Source: Orientallactaga sibirica (Eukaryota > Chordata > Mammalia > Rodentia > Dipodidae). From it: a stretch of 64,000 nt of DNA. This document shows, piece after piece, positions 1 to 13,990 of this stretch (position 1 is the stretch's first letter; every line of letters begins with the position of its first letter). The stretch spans positions 703,649 to 767,648 of the forward strand of contig JAEOAD010002327.1 in the NCBI GenBank assembly GCA_036365145.1. The letters are read 5' to 3'. Position numbers and translations under genes: made by a program. The notes under the pieces were generated by a model. That model was not told the origin of the DNA. It was given only the letters and a program-made list of their open reading frames with translations, and searched no databases.

Positions 1-890
1 ACTTTCCTAGTTTGTGTAATCTAACAAGATGTACAACTTAGTAGATTAACCACATTTATATCATAGTTTGTTTAGAAAACAAACACCTTCATTGCCGAAC
101 ACAGTACTGTGTGAAATAAGGCTGTTCTGATCCCCAAATGAGTTGCTTTCACAAAAGATTCTTCAGTGCAGCAAGATCAAACTTTCCTAGTTTGTATAAT
201 CTAACAACATGTACAATTTAGTAGATTAACAACGTTTCTAACGTAGTTTATTTAGAAAACAAACACCTTCATTGCCGGACGCAGTACTGTGTGAAATAAG
301 GCTGTTCTGTTCCGCCAAATGAGTTGGTTTCTTCAAAAACAGTCTTCAGTGCAGCAAGATCAAACTTTCCTAGTTTGTGTAATCTAACAAGATGTACAAT
401 TTAGTAGATTAACCAAATTTCTATCCTAGTTTGTTTAGAAAACAAACACCTTCATTGCCAACACAGTACTGTGTGGAATAAGACAGTTCTGTTCACAAAT
501 GAGTTGCTTTCTTACGAAGAGTCTTCAGTGCAGCAATATCAAACTTTCCTAGTTTTGTAATCTAACAAGATGTACAACTTAATAGATTAACCACATTTCT
601 AACATAGTTTGTTTAGAAAAACAAACGCCTTCATTGCCTGAACACAGTACCGTGTGAAATAAGGCTATTCTGTTCTCCAAATGAGTTGCTTTCTTTACTA
701 AGAGTGTTTAATGCAGCAAGATCAAACTTTCCTAGTTTGTGTAATCTAACAAGATGTACAACTTAGTAGATTAACCACATTTCTAACGTAGTTTCTTTAG
801 AAAACAAACGCCATCATTGCCCAACACAGTACTGTGTGAAATAAGGCTGTTCTGGTCCCGAAATCAGTTGCTTTCTTGAGAAGAGTCTTC
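1..890 (-). repeat. Shortened HOR copy at window start
   Basis: The first four monomers match those at about 1,269-1,990 (the variant TTTATATCAT is at 55 and again at 1,323). The next monomer carries the GTACCGTGTG and TTTAATGCAGC variants otherwise found just before 3,969. Compared with the full copy 1,323-3,969, this join skips about ten monomers, so this is a deletion form of the higher-order unit. Seen directly by matching diagnostic variants; no alignment was run. Confidence 0.6.
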
Positions 891-3800
891 AGGGCAGCGA
901 GATCAAACTTTCCTAGTTTTTGTAATCTAACAAGATGTACAACTTAATAGACCAGCTTCATTTCTAAAGTAGTTTGTTTAGAAAGCAAACCCATTCATTG
1001 CTGAACACAGTACTCTGTGAAATAAGGCTGTGCTGTTCCCCAAATGAGTTGTTTTCTTACGAGGACTCTTCAGTGCAGCAAGATCATACTTTCCTAGTTT
1101 GTGTAATCTATCAAGATGTACAACTTAGTAGATTAACCACATTTATAACGTAGTTTGTTTAGAAAACAAACCCATTCATTGCCGAACACAGTACTGTGTG
1201 AAATAAGGCTGTTCTGTTCCCCAAATGAGTTGGTTTCTTACGAAGACTGTTCAGTGCAGCAAGATCAAACTTTCCTAGTTTGTGTAATCTAACAAGATGT
1301 ACAACTTAGTAGATAAACCACATTTATATCATAGTTTGTTTAGAAAACAAACCCATTCATTGCCGAACACAGTACTGTGTGAAATATGTCTGTTCTGATC
1401 CCCAAATGAGTTGCTTTCTTACGAAGAGTCTTCAGTGCAGCAAGATCAAACTTTCCTAGTTTGTAAAATCTAACAACATGTAGAATTTAGTAGATTAACA
1501 ACGTTTCTAACGTAGTTTGTTTAGAAAACAAACACCTTCATTGTCGGACGCAGTACTGTGTGAAATAAGGCTGTTCTGTTCCGCAAATGAGTTGGTTTCA
1601 CTGAACAGTCTTCAGTGCAGCAAGATCAAACTTTCCTAGTTTGTGTAATCTAACAAGGTGTACAATTTAGTAGATTAACCAAATTTCTATCCTAGTTTGT
1701 TTAGAAAACAAACACCTTCATTGCCGAACACAGTACTGTGTGGAATAAGACAGTTCTGTTCCGCAAATGAGTTGCTTTCTTACGAAGAGTCTTCAGTGCA
1801 GCAATATCAAACTTTCCTAGCTTGTATAATCTAACGAGATGTACAACTTAATAGATTAACCACATTTCTAACATAGTTTGTTTAGAAAACAAACGCCTTC
1901 ATTGCCGCACACAGTACTGTGTGAAATACAGCTGTTCCGTTCCCCAAATGAGTTGCTTTCTTACGAAGAGTCTTCAGTGCAGCAAGATCTAACGTTCCTA
2001 GTTTGTGTAATCTAACAAGATGTACAATTTAGTTCGTTAACCACATTTTTAACGTAGTTTGTTTAGAAAACAAACACCTTCATTGCCGAATGCAGTACTG
2101 TGTGAAGTAAGCTAGTTCTGTTCTACAAAAGAGTTGCTTTCTTAGGAAGAGTATTCAGTTCACCGAGATCAAACTTTCCTAGTTAGTGTAATCTTACAAG
2201 ATGTACAACTTAGTAGATTAACCACATTTCTAACGCAGTTTGTTTAGAAAACAAACGCCTTCATTGCCGAACACAGTACTGTGTGAAATAAGGCTATTCT
2301 GTTCTCCAAATGAGTTGCTTTCTTTACGAAGAGTCTTCAATGCAGCAAGATCAAACTTTCTAGTTTGTGTAATCTAACAAGATGTACAACTTAGTAGATT
2401 AACCACATTTCTAACGTAGTTTGTTTAGAAAACAAACGCCTTCATTGCAGAACACAGTACTGTGTGAAATAAGGCTGTTCTGTTCCCGAAATCAGTTGCT
2501 TTCTTGAGAAGAGTCTTCAGGGCAGCAAGATCAAACTTTCCTAGTTTTTGTAATCTAACAAGATGTACAACTTAATAGACAACCTTCATTTCTAAAGTAG
2601 TTTGTTTAGAAAACAAACCCATTCATTGCCGAACACAGTACTGTGTGAAATAAGGCCGTGTTGTTCCCCAAATGAGTTGGTTTCTTACGAAGACTCTTCA
2701 GTGCAGCAAGATCAAACTTTCCTAGTTTGTGTAATCTAACAAGATGTACAATTTAGTAGATTAACCACATTTCTAACGTAGTTTGTTTAGAAAACAAACG
2801 CCTTCATTGCCAAACACAGTACTGTGTGAAATAAGCCTGTTCTGATCGCCAAATGAGTTGCTTTCTTACTTTAAGAGTCTGCAGTGCAGCAAGATCAAAC
2901 TTTCCTAGTTTGTGTAATTTAACAAGATGTACAACTTAGTAGATTAACCACATTTCTAAGAGAGTTTGTATAGAAAACAAACGCCTTCATTGCCGAACAC
3001 AGTACTGTGTGAATTAAGGCTGTTCTGTTCCCCAAATGAGTTGGTTTCTTACGAAGACTCTTCAGTGCAGCAAGATCAAACTTTCCTAGTATGTGTAATC
3101 TAACAAGATGTACAACTTAGTAGATTAACCACATTTATAACGTAGTTTGTTTAGAAAACAAACACCTTCATTTCCGAACACAGTACTGTGTGAAATAAGG
3201 CTGTTCTGTAACCCAAATGAGTTGCTTTCTTACAAAGAGTCTACAGTGCAGGAAGATCAAACATTCCTAGTTTGTGTAATCTAACAAGATGTACAATTTA
3301 GTAGATTAACCACATTTCTAACGTAGTTTGTTTAGAAAACAAAGACCTTCATTGCCGAATGCAGTACTGTGTGAAGTAAGCTAGTTCTGTTCTACAAATG
3401 AGTTGCTTTCTTACGAAGAGTCTTCAGTGCAGCAAGATCAAACTTTCCTAGTTTGTGTAATCTTACAAGATGTACAACTTAGTAGATTAACCACATTTCT
3501 AACATAGTTTGTTTAGAAAACTAACACGTTCATTGCCGAATGCAGTACTGTGTGGAGTAAGCTAGTTCTATTCTACAAATGAGTTGCTTTCTTACGAAGA
3601 GTCTTCAGTGCAGCAAGATCAAACTTTCCTAGTTTGTGTAATCTTACAAGATGTACAACTTAGTAGATTAACCACATTTCTAACGTAGTTTGTTTAGAAA
3701 ACAAACGCCTTCATTGCCAAACACAGTACCGTGTGAAATAAGGCTATTCTGTTCTCCAAATGAGTTGCTTTCTTACGAAGAGTCTTTAATGCAGCAAGAT

Positions 3801-3968
3801 CAAACTTTCCTAGTTTGTGTAATCTAACAAGATGTACAACTTAGTAGATTAACCACATTTCTAACGTAGTTTCTTTAGAAAACAAACGCCATCATTGCCC
3901 AACACAGTACTGTGTGAAATAAGGCTGTTCTGTTCCCGAAATCAGTTGCTTTCTTGAGAAGAGTCTTC
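891..3968 (-). repeat. 17-monomer higher-order repeat, copy 1
   Basis: Bounded by the diagnostic variant AGGGCAGCGAG at 891 and its recurrence at 3,969, a distance of 3,078 bp or 17 x 181 +1. Other markers recur at the same offset: TTTATATCAT at 1,323 and 4,401, and TATGTCTG at 1,385 and 4,463. A second marker monomer (AGGGCAGCAAG) lies nine monomers in, at 2,519. Copies read nearly identically across long stretches, which is the mark of block-wise homogenisation rather than simple monomer turnover. Confidence 0.8.
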
Positions 3969-6866
3969 AGGGCAGCGAGATCAAACTTTCCTAGTTTTTG
4001 TAATCTAACAAGATGTACAACTTAATAGACCAGCTTCATTTCTAAAGTAGTTTGTTTAGAAAGCAAACCCATTCATTGCTGAACACAGTACTCTGTGAAA
4101 TCAGGCTGTGCTGTTCCCCAAATGAGTTGTTTTCTTACGAGGACTCTTCAGTGCAGCAAGATCAAACTTTCCTAGTTTGTGTAATCTAACAAGATGTACA
4201 ACTTAGTAGATTAACCACATTTATAACGTAGTTTGTTTAGAAAACAAACCCATTCATTGCCGAACACAGTACTGTGTGAAATAAGGCTGTTCTGTTCCCC
4301 AAATGAGTTGGTTTCTTACGAAGACTGTTCAGTGCAGCAAGATCAAACTTTCCTAGTTTGTGTAATCTAACAAGATGTACAACTTAGTAGATAAACCACA
4401 TTTATATCATAGTTTGTTTAGAAAACAAACCCATTCATTGCCGAACACAGTACTGTGTGAAATATGTCTGTTCTGATCCCCAAATGAGTTGCTTTCTTAC
4501 GAAGAGTCTTCAGTGCAGCAAGATCAAACTTTCCTAGTTTGTATAATCTAACAACATGTAGAATTTAGTAGATTAACAACGTTTTCTAACGTAGTTTGTT
4601 TAGAAAACAAACACCTTCATTGTCGGACGCAGTACTGTGTGAAATAAGGCTGTTCTGTTCCGCCAAATGAGTTGGTTTCTACTTAACAGTCTTCAGTGCA
4701 GCAAGATCAAACTTTCCTAGTTTGTGTAATCTAACAAGGTGTACAATTTAGTAGATTAACCAAATTTCTATCCTAGTTTGTTTAGAAAACAAACACCTTC
4801 ATTGCCGAACACAGTACTGTGTGGAATAAGACAGTTCTGTTCTTAAATGAGTTGCTTTTTCTTACTGGCGTCTTCAGTGCAGCAATATCAAACTTTCCTA
4901 GCTTGTATAATCTAACGAGATGTACAACTTAATAGATTAACCACATTTCTAACATAGTTTGTTTAGAAAACAAACGCCTTCATTGCCGAACACAGTACTG
5001 TGTGAAATAAGGCTATTCTGTTCTCCAAATGAGTTGCTTTCTTACGAAGAGTCTTCAATGCAGCAAGATCAAACTTTCCTAGTATGTGTAATCTAACAAG
5101 ATGTACAACTTAGTAGATTAACCACATTTCTAACGTAGTTTGTTTAGAAAACAAACGCCTTCATTGCAGAACACAGTACTGTGTGAAATAAGGCTGTTCT
5201 GTTCCAGAAATCAGTTGCTTCCTTGAGAAGAGTCTTCAGGGCAGCAAGATCAAACTTTCCTAGTTTTTGTAATCTAACAAGATGTACAACTTAATAGACA
5301 ACCTTCATTTCTAAAGTAGTTTGTTTAGAAAACAAACCCATTCATTGCCGAACACAGTACTGTGTGAAATAAGGCCGTGTTGTTCCCCAAATGAGTTGGT
5401 TTCTTACGAAGACTCTTCAGTGCAGCAACATCAAACTTTCCTAGTTTGTAAAATCTAACAAGATGTACAACTTAGTAGATTAACCACATTTATAACGTAG
5501 TTTGTTGAGAAAAGAAACACCTTCATTGCCGAACACAGTACTATGTGAAATAAGGTTATTCTGTTCTCCAAATGAGTTGCTTTCTTACGAAGAGTCTTCA
5601 GTGCAGCAAGATCAAACTTTCCTAGTTTGTGTAATCTAACAAGATGTACAATTTAGTAGATTAACCACATTTCTAACGTAGTTTGTTTAGAAAACAAGCG
5701 CCTTCATTGCCAAACACAGTACTGTGTGAAATAAGCCTGTTCTGATCGCCAAATGAGTTGCTTTCTTACGAAGAGTCTGCAGTGCAGCAAGATCAAACTT
5801 TCCTAGTTTGTGTAATTTAACAAGATGTACAACTTAGTAGATTAACCACATTTCTAAGAGAGTTTGTATAGAAAACAAACGCCTTCATTGCCGAACACAG
5901 TACTGTGTGAATTAAGGCTGTTCTGTTCCCCAAATGAGTTGGTTTCTTACGAAGACTCTTCAGTGCAGCAAGATCAAACTTTCCTAGTATGTGTAATCTA
6001 ACAAGATGTACAACTTAGTAGATTAACCACATTTATAACGTAGTTTGTTTAGAAAACAAACACCTTCATTTCCGAACACAGTACTGTGTGAAATAAGGCT
6101 GTTCTGTAACCCAAATGAGTTGCTTTCTTACAAAGATTCTACAGTGCAGCAAGATCAAACATTCCTAGTTTGTGTAATCTAACAAGATGTACAATTTAGT
6201 AGATTAACCACATTTCTAACGTAGTTTGTTTAGAAAACAAAGACCTTCATTGCCGAATGCAGTACTGTGTGAAGTAAGCTAGTTCTGTTCTAAAAATGAG
6301 TTGCTTTCTTACGAAGAGTCTTCAGTGCAGCAAGATCAAACTTTCCTAGTTTGTGTAATCTTACAAGATGTACAACTTAGTAGATTAACCACATTTCTAA
6401 CGTAGTTTGTTTAGAAAACTAACACGTTCATTGCCGAATGTAGTACTGTGTGGAGTAAGCTAGTTCTGTTCTACAAATGAGTTGCTTTCTTACGTAGAGT
6501 CTTCAGTGCAGCAAGATCAATCTTTCCTAGTTTGTGTAATCTTACAAGATGTACAACTTAGTAGATTAACCACATTTCTAACGTAGTTTGTTTAGAAAAC
6601 AAACGCCTTCATTGCCAAACACAGTACCGTGTGAAATAAGGCTATTCTGTTCTCCAAATGAGTTGCTTTCTTACGAAGAGTCTTTAATGCAGCAAGATCA
6701 AACTTTCCTAGTTTGTGTAATCTAACAAGATGTACAACTTAGTAGATTAACCACATTTCTAACGTTGTTTCTTTAGAAAACAAACGCCATCATTGCCAAA
6801 CACAGTACTGTGTGAAATAAGGCTGTTCTGTTCCCGAAATCAGTTGCTTTCTTTAGAAGAGTCTTC
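3969..6866 (-). repeat. 16-monomer higher-order repeat, copy 2
   Basis: Same unit as copy 1 but 2,898 bp (16 monomers) to the next AGGGCAGCGAG marker at 6,867. It lacks two monomers present in copy 1 at about 1,890-2,250 (those with ACAGCTGTTCCG and TAGTTCGTTAACC) and has one extra monomer at about 5,420-5,600 (with CAGCAACATC and TTTGTTGAGAAAAGAAAC). So 17 - 2 + 1 = 16: whole-monomer gains and losses, as expected from unequal exchange in register. Confidence 0.75.
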
Positions 6867-9190
6867 AGGGCAGCGAGATCAAACTTTCCTAGTTTTTGTA
6901 ATCTAACAAGATGTACAACTTAATAGACCAGCTTCATTTCTAAAGTAGTTTGTTTAGAAAGCAAACCCATTCATTGCTGAACACAGTACTCTGTGAAATA
7001 AGGCTGTGCTGTTCCCCAAATGAGTTGTTTTCTTACGAGGACTCTTCAGTGCAGCAAGATCAAACTTTCCTAGTTTGTGTAATCTAACAAGATGTACAAC
7101 TTAGTAGATTAACCACATTTATAACGTAGTTTGTTTAGAAAACAAACCCATTCATTGCCGAACACAGTACTGTGTGAAATAAGGCTGTTCTGTTCCCCAA
7201 ATGAGTTGGTTTCTTACGAAGACTGTTCAGTGCAGCAAGATCAAACTTTCCTAGTTTGTGTAATCTAACAAGATGTACAACTTAGTAGATTAACCACATT
7301 TCTAACGTAGTTTGTTTAGAAAACAAACCCATTCATTGCCGAACACAGTACTGTGTGAAATATGTCTGTTCTGATCCCCAAATGAGTTGCTTTCTTACGA
7401 AGAGTCTTCAGTGCAGCAAGATCAAACTTTCCTAGTTTGTATAATCGAACAAGATGTAGAATTTAGTAGATTAACAACGTTTCTAATGTAGTTTGTTTAG
7501 AAAACAAACACCTTCATTGTCGGACGCAGTACTGTGTGAAATAAGGCTGTTCTGTTCCGCAAATGAGTTGGTTTCTTACGAACAGTCTTCAGTGCAGCCA
7601 GATCAAACTTTCCTAGTTTGTGTAATCTAACAAGGTGTACAATTTAGTAGATTAACCAAATTTCTATCCTAGTTTGTTTAGAAAACAAACACCTTCATTG
7701 CCGAACACAATACTGTGTGGAATAAGACAGTTCTGTTCTGCAAATGAGTTGCTTTCTTACGAAGAGTCTTCAGTGCAGCAATATCAAACTTTCCTAGCTT
7801 GTATAATCTAACGAGATGTACAACTTAATAGATTAACCACATTTCTAACATAGTTTGTTTAGAAAACAAACGCCTTCATTGCCGAACACAGTACTGTGTG
7901 AAATACAGCTGTTCCGTTCCCCAAATGAGTTGCTTTCTTACGAAGAGTCTTCAGTGCAGCAAGATCTAACGTTCCTAGTTTGTGTAATCTAACAAGATGT
8001 ACAATTTAGTTCGTTAACCACATTTTTAACGTAGTTTGTTTAGAAAACAAACACCTTCATTGCCGAATGCAGTACTGTGTGAAGTAAGCTAGTTATGTTC
8101 TACAAAAGAGTTGCTTTCTTAGGAAGAGTATTCAGTTCACCGAGATCAAACTTTCCTAGTTTGTGTAATCTTACAAGATGTACAACTTAGTAGATTAACC
8201 ACATTTCTAACGCAGTTTGTTTAGAAAACAAACGCCTTCATTGCCGAACACAGTACTGTGTGAAATAAGGCTATTCTGTTCTCCAAATGAGTTGCTTTCT
8301 TACGAAGAGTCTTCAATGCAGCAAGATCAAACTTTCCTAGTTTGTGTAATCTAACAAGATGTACAACTTAGTAGATTAACCACATTTCTAACGTAGTTTG
8401 TTTAGAAAACAAACGCCTTCATTGCAGAACACAGTACTGTGTGAAATAAGGCTGTTCTGTTCCCGAAATCAGTTGCTTTCTTGAAAAGAGTCTTCAGGGC
8501 AGCAAGATCAAACTTTCCTAGTTATTGTAATCTAACAAGATGTACAACTTAATAGACTACCTTCATTTCTAAAGTAGTTTGTTTAGAAAACAAACCCATT
8601 CATTGCCGAACACAGTACTGTGTGAAATAAGGCCGTGTTGTTCCCCAAATGAGTTGGTTTCTTACGAAGACTCTTCAGTGCAGCAACATCAAACTTTCCT
8701 AGTTTGTAAAATCTAACAAGATGTACAACTTAGTAGATTAACCACATTTATAACGTAGTTTGTTGAGAAAAGAAACACCTTCATTGCCGAACACAGTACT
8801 ATGTGAAATAAGGTTATTCTGTTCTCCAAATGAGTTGCTTTCTTACGAAGAGTCTTCAGTGCAGCAAGATCAAACTTTCCTAGTTTGTGTAATCTAACAA
8901 GATGTACAATTTAGTAGATTAACCACATTTCTAACGTAGTTTGTTTAGAAAACAAACGCCTTCATTGCCGAACACAGTACTGTGTGAAATAAGCCTGTTC
9001 TGATCCCCAAATGAGTTGCTTTCTTACGAAGAGTCTGCAGTGCAGCAAGATCAAACTTTCCTAGGTTGTGTAATCTAACAAGATGTACAATTTAGTAGAT
9101 TAACCACATTTCTAAGAGAGTTTGTATAGAAAACAAACGCCTTCATTGCCGAACACAGTACTGTGTGAAATAAGGCTGTTCTGTTCCCGA
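6867..9190 (-). repeat. Partial higher-order repeat, copy 3
   Basis: Starts at the third AGGGCAGCGAG marker. It again has nine monomers to the AGGGCAGCAAG marker at 8,496, restoring the two monomers missing from copy 2, and it also carries the extra monomer (about 8,680-8,860) present in copy 2 but not copy 1. Correspondence with the earlier copies is lost at about 9,180, where a monomer with AGAGAGTTTGTATAG is followed by a different neighbour. This is the right-hand end of the ordered HOR block. Confidence 0.7.
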
Positions 9191-11405
9191 AATCAGTTGC
9201 TTTCTTGAGAAGAGTCTTCAGGGCAGCAAGATCAAACTTTCCTAGTTTTTGTAATCTAACAAGATGTACAACTTAGTAGACTACCTTCATTTCTAAAATA
9301 GTTTGTTTTGAAAACAAACCCATTCATTCCAAACACAGTACTGTGTGAAATAAGGCTGTGCTGTTCCCCAAATGAGTTGCTTTCTTACGAAGACTCTTCA
9401 GTGCAGCAAGATCAAACTTTCTTAGTTTGTGTAATCCAACAAGATGTAGAATTTCGTAGATTAACCACATTTCTAACGTAGTTTGTTTAGAAAACAAACA
9501 CCTTCATTGCCAAACGCAGTCCTGTGTGAAATAAGGCTGTTCTGTTCCGCAAATGAGTTGCTTTTTTACGAAGAGTGTTCAGTGCAGCAAGATCAAACTT
9601 TCCTAGTTTGTGTAATCTAACAAGATGTACAACTTAGTAGATTAACCACATTTCTAACGTAGTTTGTTTAGAAAAGTAACGCCTTCATTGAAGAACACAG
9701 TACTGTGGGAAATAAGGCTGTTCTGTTCCCCAAATGAGTTGCTTTCTTAGGAAGAGTCTTCAGTGCAGTAAGATCAAACTTTCCTAGTTTGTGTAAACTA
9801 ACAAGATGTACAACTTAATAGACTACCTTCATTTCTACAGTAGTTTGTTTAGAAAACAAACCCATTCATTGCCAAACACAGTAGTGTGTGAAATAAGGCT
9901 GTTCTGTTCTTCAAATGAGTTGCTTTCTTACGAAGAGTCTTCAGTGCAGCAAGATCAAACTTTCCTAGTTTGTGTAATCTAAAAAGATATACAATTTAGT
10001 AGATTAAACACATTTCGAACGTAGTTTGTTTAGAAAACAAACGCCTTCATTGCCGAACACAGTACTGTGTGAAATAAGGCTGTTCTGTTCCCGAAATCAG
10101 TTGCTTTCTTACGAAGACTCTTCAGTGCAGCAAGATCAAAGTTTCCTAGTTTGTGTAATCTAACAAGATGTACAACTTAGTACATTAACCACATTTCTAA
10201 CCTAGTTTGTTTAGAAAACAAACACCTTCATTGCCAAACACTGTAATGTGTGAAATAAGCCAGTTCTGTTCTGCAAATGAGTTGTTTTCTTACGAAGTCT
10301 TCAGTGCAGCAAGATCAAACTTTCCTAGTTTGTGTAATCTAACAAGATGTTCCACTAAGTAGATTAACCAGATTTATAACGTAGTTTGTTTAGAAAACAA
10401 ACGCCTTCATTGCCCAACACAGTACTGTGTGAAATAAGGCTGTTCTGTTCCGCAAATGAGTTGCTTTCTTATGAAGAGTCTTCAGTGCAGCAACATCAAA
10501 CTTTCCTAGTTTCTGTAATCTGACAAGATGTACACTTTAGTAGATTAACCACATTTCTAAAGTAGTTTGTTTAGAAAACAAACACCTTCATTGCCGAACA
10601 CAGTACTGTGTGAAGTAAGCCAGTTCTGTTCTACGAATGAGTTGCTTTCTTACGACGAGTCTTCAGTTCAGCAAGATCAAAGTTTCCTACTTTGTGTAAT
10701 CTAACAAGATGTACAACTTAGTAGATTAACCACATTTCTAACCTAGTTTGTTTAGGGAACAAACACCTTCATTGCCGAACACAGTACTTTGTGTAATAAG
10801 CCTGTTCTGTTCCGCAAATGAGTTGCTTTCTTACGAAGAATCTTCAGTGCAGCAAGATCAAACTTTCCTAGTTTGTGTAATCTAACAAGGTTGTACAACT
10901 TAGTAGATTATCCACAGTTCTAACGTAGTATGTTTAAAAAATAAACGCCTTCATTGACGAACACAGTACTGTGTGAAATAAGGCAGTTCTGTTCCCCAAA
11001 TGAGTTACTTTCTTACCAAGAGTCTTCAGTGCAGCAAGATCAAACTTTCCTAGTTTGTGTAATCTAACAAGATGTACAACGTAGTAGATTAACCACATTT
11101 CTAACGTAGTTTGTTAAGAAAACTAACTCCTTCATTGCCGAACGCAGTACTGTGTGAAGTAAGCCAGTTCTGTTCGACAAATGAGTTGCTTTCTTACGAA
11201 GAGTCTTCAGTGCAGCAAGATCAAACTTTCCTAGTTTGAGTAATCTAACAAGATGTACAACTTCATAGACTACCTTCATTTCTAAAGTAGTTTGTTTTGG
11301 AAACAAACCCATTCATTGCCGAACGCAGTACTGTGTGAAATAAGGCTGTTCGTTCCGCAAATGAGTTGCGTTCTTACGAAGAGTCTTCGGTGCAGCAAGA
11401 TCAAA

Positions 11406-11529
11406 CTTTCCCAGTTAGTATAATCTAACAAGATGTACAACTTAGTACACAGTACTGTGTGAAATATGCCTGTTCTGATCCCCAAATGAGTTGCTTTCTT
11501 ATGAAGATTCTTCAGTTCCGCAATATCAA
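11406..11529 (-). repeat. Truncated monomer, 57 bp missing
   Basis: The repeat phrase ACTTTCC at 11,406 is followed by the next one (reading ACTTTCC) at 11,530, only 124 bp away. CTTAGTA is joined directly to CACAGTACTG at about 11,447, removing the segment that normally holds the GTTTGTTT/AAACAAAC hairpin. The 14-bp palindrome remains. About one base of shared sequence is visible at the join. Confidence 0.85.
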
Positions 11530-13665
11530 ACTTTCCTAGTTTGTGTAATTTAACAAGATGTAGAATTTAGTAGATTAACCACATTTCTAACGTAATATGT
11601 TTAGAAAACAACCACCTTCATTACCGAACACAGTACTGTGTGAATTAAGGCTGTTCTGTTCCCCAAATGAGTTGCTTTCTTACGAAGAGTCTTCAGTGCA
11701 GCAAGATCAAACTTTCCTACTTTGTGTAAACTAAGAAGATGTACAACTTAATAGACTACCTTCATTTCTAAAGTAGTTTGTTTAGCAAACAATCCCATTC
11801 ATTGCCGAACACAGTACTGTGTGAAATAAGGCTGTTCTGTTCCCCAAATGAGGTGCTTTCTTACGAAGAGTCTTCAGTGCAGCAAGATCAAACTTTCCTA
11901 GTTTGTGTAATCTAACAAGATGTTCAACTTAGTAGATATACTAGATTTATAATGTTGTATGTTTAGAAAACAAACGCCTTCATTGCCGAACACAGTACTG
12001 TGTGAAATACGCCTGTTCTGTTCCGCAAATGAGTTTGTTTCTTACGAAGAGTCCTCAGTGCAGCAATATCAAACTTTCCTAGTTTGTGTAATCTAACAAT
12101 ATGTACAATTTAATAGATTAACCACATTTCTAAAGTAGTTTGTTTAGAAAACCTACACCTTCATTGCCGAACGGAGTACTGTGTGAGTAAGCCAGTTCTG
12201 TTCTATAAATGAGTTGCTTTCTTACGAAGAGTCTTCAGTGCAGCAAGATCAAACTTTCCTAGTTTGTGTAAACTAAGAAGATGTACAACTTAATATATTA
12301 CCTTCATTTCTAAAGTAGTTTGTTTAGAAAACAATCCCATTCATTGCCGAACACAGTACTGTGTGAAATAAGGCTGTTCTGTTCCCCAAATGAGGTGCTT
12401 TCTTACGAAGAGTCTTCAGTGCAGCAAGATCAAACTTTCCTAGTTTTTGTAATGTAACAAAATGTAGAATTTAGTAGATTAACCACATTTCTAACGTAGT
12501 ATGTTTAAAAAACAAACACCTTCATTGTCGGATGCAGTACTGTGTGAAATAAGGCTGTTCTGTTCCGCAAATGAGTTGGTTTCTTATGAAGAGTCTTCAG
12601 TGCAGCAAGATCAAACTTTCCTAGTTTGTGTAATCTAACAAGGTGTACAATTTAGTAGATTAACCAAATTTCTATCCTAGTTTGTTTAGAAAACAAACAC
12701 CATCATTGCCGAACACAGTACTGTATGGAATAAGCCAGTTCTGTTCTGCAAATCAGTTGCTTTCTTACGAAGAGTCTTCAGTGCAGCAAGATCAACCTTT
12801 CCTAGTTTGTGTAATCTAACAAGATGTACAACTTAGTAGATTAACCACATTTCTAACGTAGTTTTTTTAGAAAACAAACGCCTTCATTGCCGAACACAGT
12901 ACTGTGTGAAATAAGGCTGTTCTGTTCCCCAAATGAGTTGCTTTCTTATGAAGAGTCTTCAGTGCAGCAAGATCAAACTCTCCTAGTTTGTGTAATCTAA
13001 CAAGATGTACAATTTAGTAGATTAACCACATTTCTAACGTAGTTTGTTTAGATAACAAACACGTTCATTGCGAACGGAGTACTGTGTGAAAGTAAGCCAG
13101 TTCTGTTCTTGAAATGAGTTGCTTTCTTACGAAGAGTCTTAAGTGCAGCAAGATCAAACTTTCCTAGTTTGTGTAACCTTAAAAGATATACAACTTAGTA
13201 GATTAAACACAGTTCGAACGTAGTTTGTTTAGGAAAGAAACCCATTCATTGCCGAACACAGTACTGTGTGAAATAAGGCTGTTGTGGTCCCGAAATCAGT
13301 TGCTTTCTTACGAAGACTCTTCAGTGCAACAAGATCAAAGTTTCCTAGTTTTTGTAATCTAACAAGATGTACAATTTAGTAGAGTAACCACATTTCTAAC
13401 CTAGTTTGTTTTTAAAACAAACATCTTCATTGCCGAACAGAGTACTGTGTCAAATATGCCAGTTCTGTTCTTCAAATGAGTTGCTTTCTTACGAAGAGTC
13501 TTCAGTGCAGGAAGATCAAACGTTCCTAGTTTGTGTAATCTAACAAGATGTACAATTGAGTAGATTTACCACATTTCTAACGTAGTTTGTTTAGAAAACA
13601 AACGCCTTCATTGTTGAACACAGTACTATGTGAAATAAGGCTGTTCTGTTCCCCAAATGAGTTGC

Positions 13666-13794
13666 TTTCTTACGAAGAGTACAACTTAATTGCCTACCTT
13701 CATTTCTAAAGTAGTTTGTTTAGAAAACAATCCCATTCATTGCCAAACACAGTACTGTGTGAAATAAGGCTGTTCTGTTCCCCAAATGAATTTC
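13666..13794 (-). repeat. Truncated monomer, 52 bp missing
   Basis: TTTCTTACGAAG at 13,666 recurs at 13,795, 129 bp on instead of 181. GAAGAGT at 13,674-13,680 joins ACAACTTAAT at 13,681, deleting the segment from the CTTCAGTGCAGC phrase through the AAGATGT phrase. A GT dinucleotide is shared by both original flanks, consistent with a short-homology deletion. Confidence 0.85.
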
Positions 13795-13990
13795 TTTCTT
13801 ACGAAGAGTCTTCAGTGCAGCAAGATCAAACTTTCCTATTTGTGTAATCTAACAAGATGTTCAACTTAGTAGATTAACCAGATTTATAACGTACTTTGTT
13901 TAGAAAACAAACGCCTTCATTGCCGAACACAATACTGTGTGAAATAAGCCTGTTCTATTCCGCAAATGAGTTGGTTTCTTACGGACAGCC

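Larger units (their letters stand above)
9191..13990 (-). repeat. Divergent monomer mosaic next to inversion
   Basis: Monomers continue at 181 bp but I find no long-range order like that at 1-9,190. Point differences between neighbours are frequent and class A and class B monomers alternate irregularly. Two monomers are internally deleted (11,406-11,529 and 13,666-13,794). This looks like older, less homogenised satellite lying between the HOR block and the orientation switch. Confidence 0.75.

Noticed and set aside
11064..11485. Minus-strand frames of 67-82 codons in the left arm
   Set aside because: The same satellite reading frame seen in the inverted arm, lengthened by chance indels and by the 57-bp deletion near 11,447.
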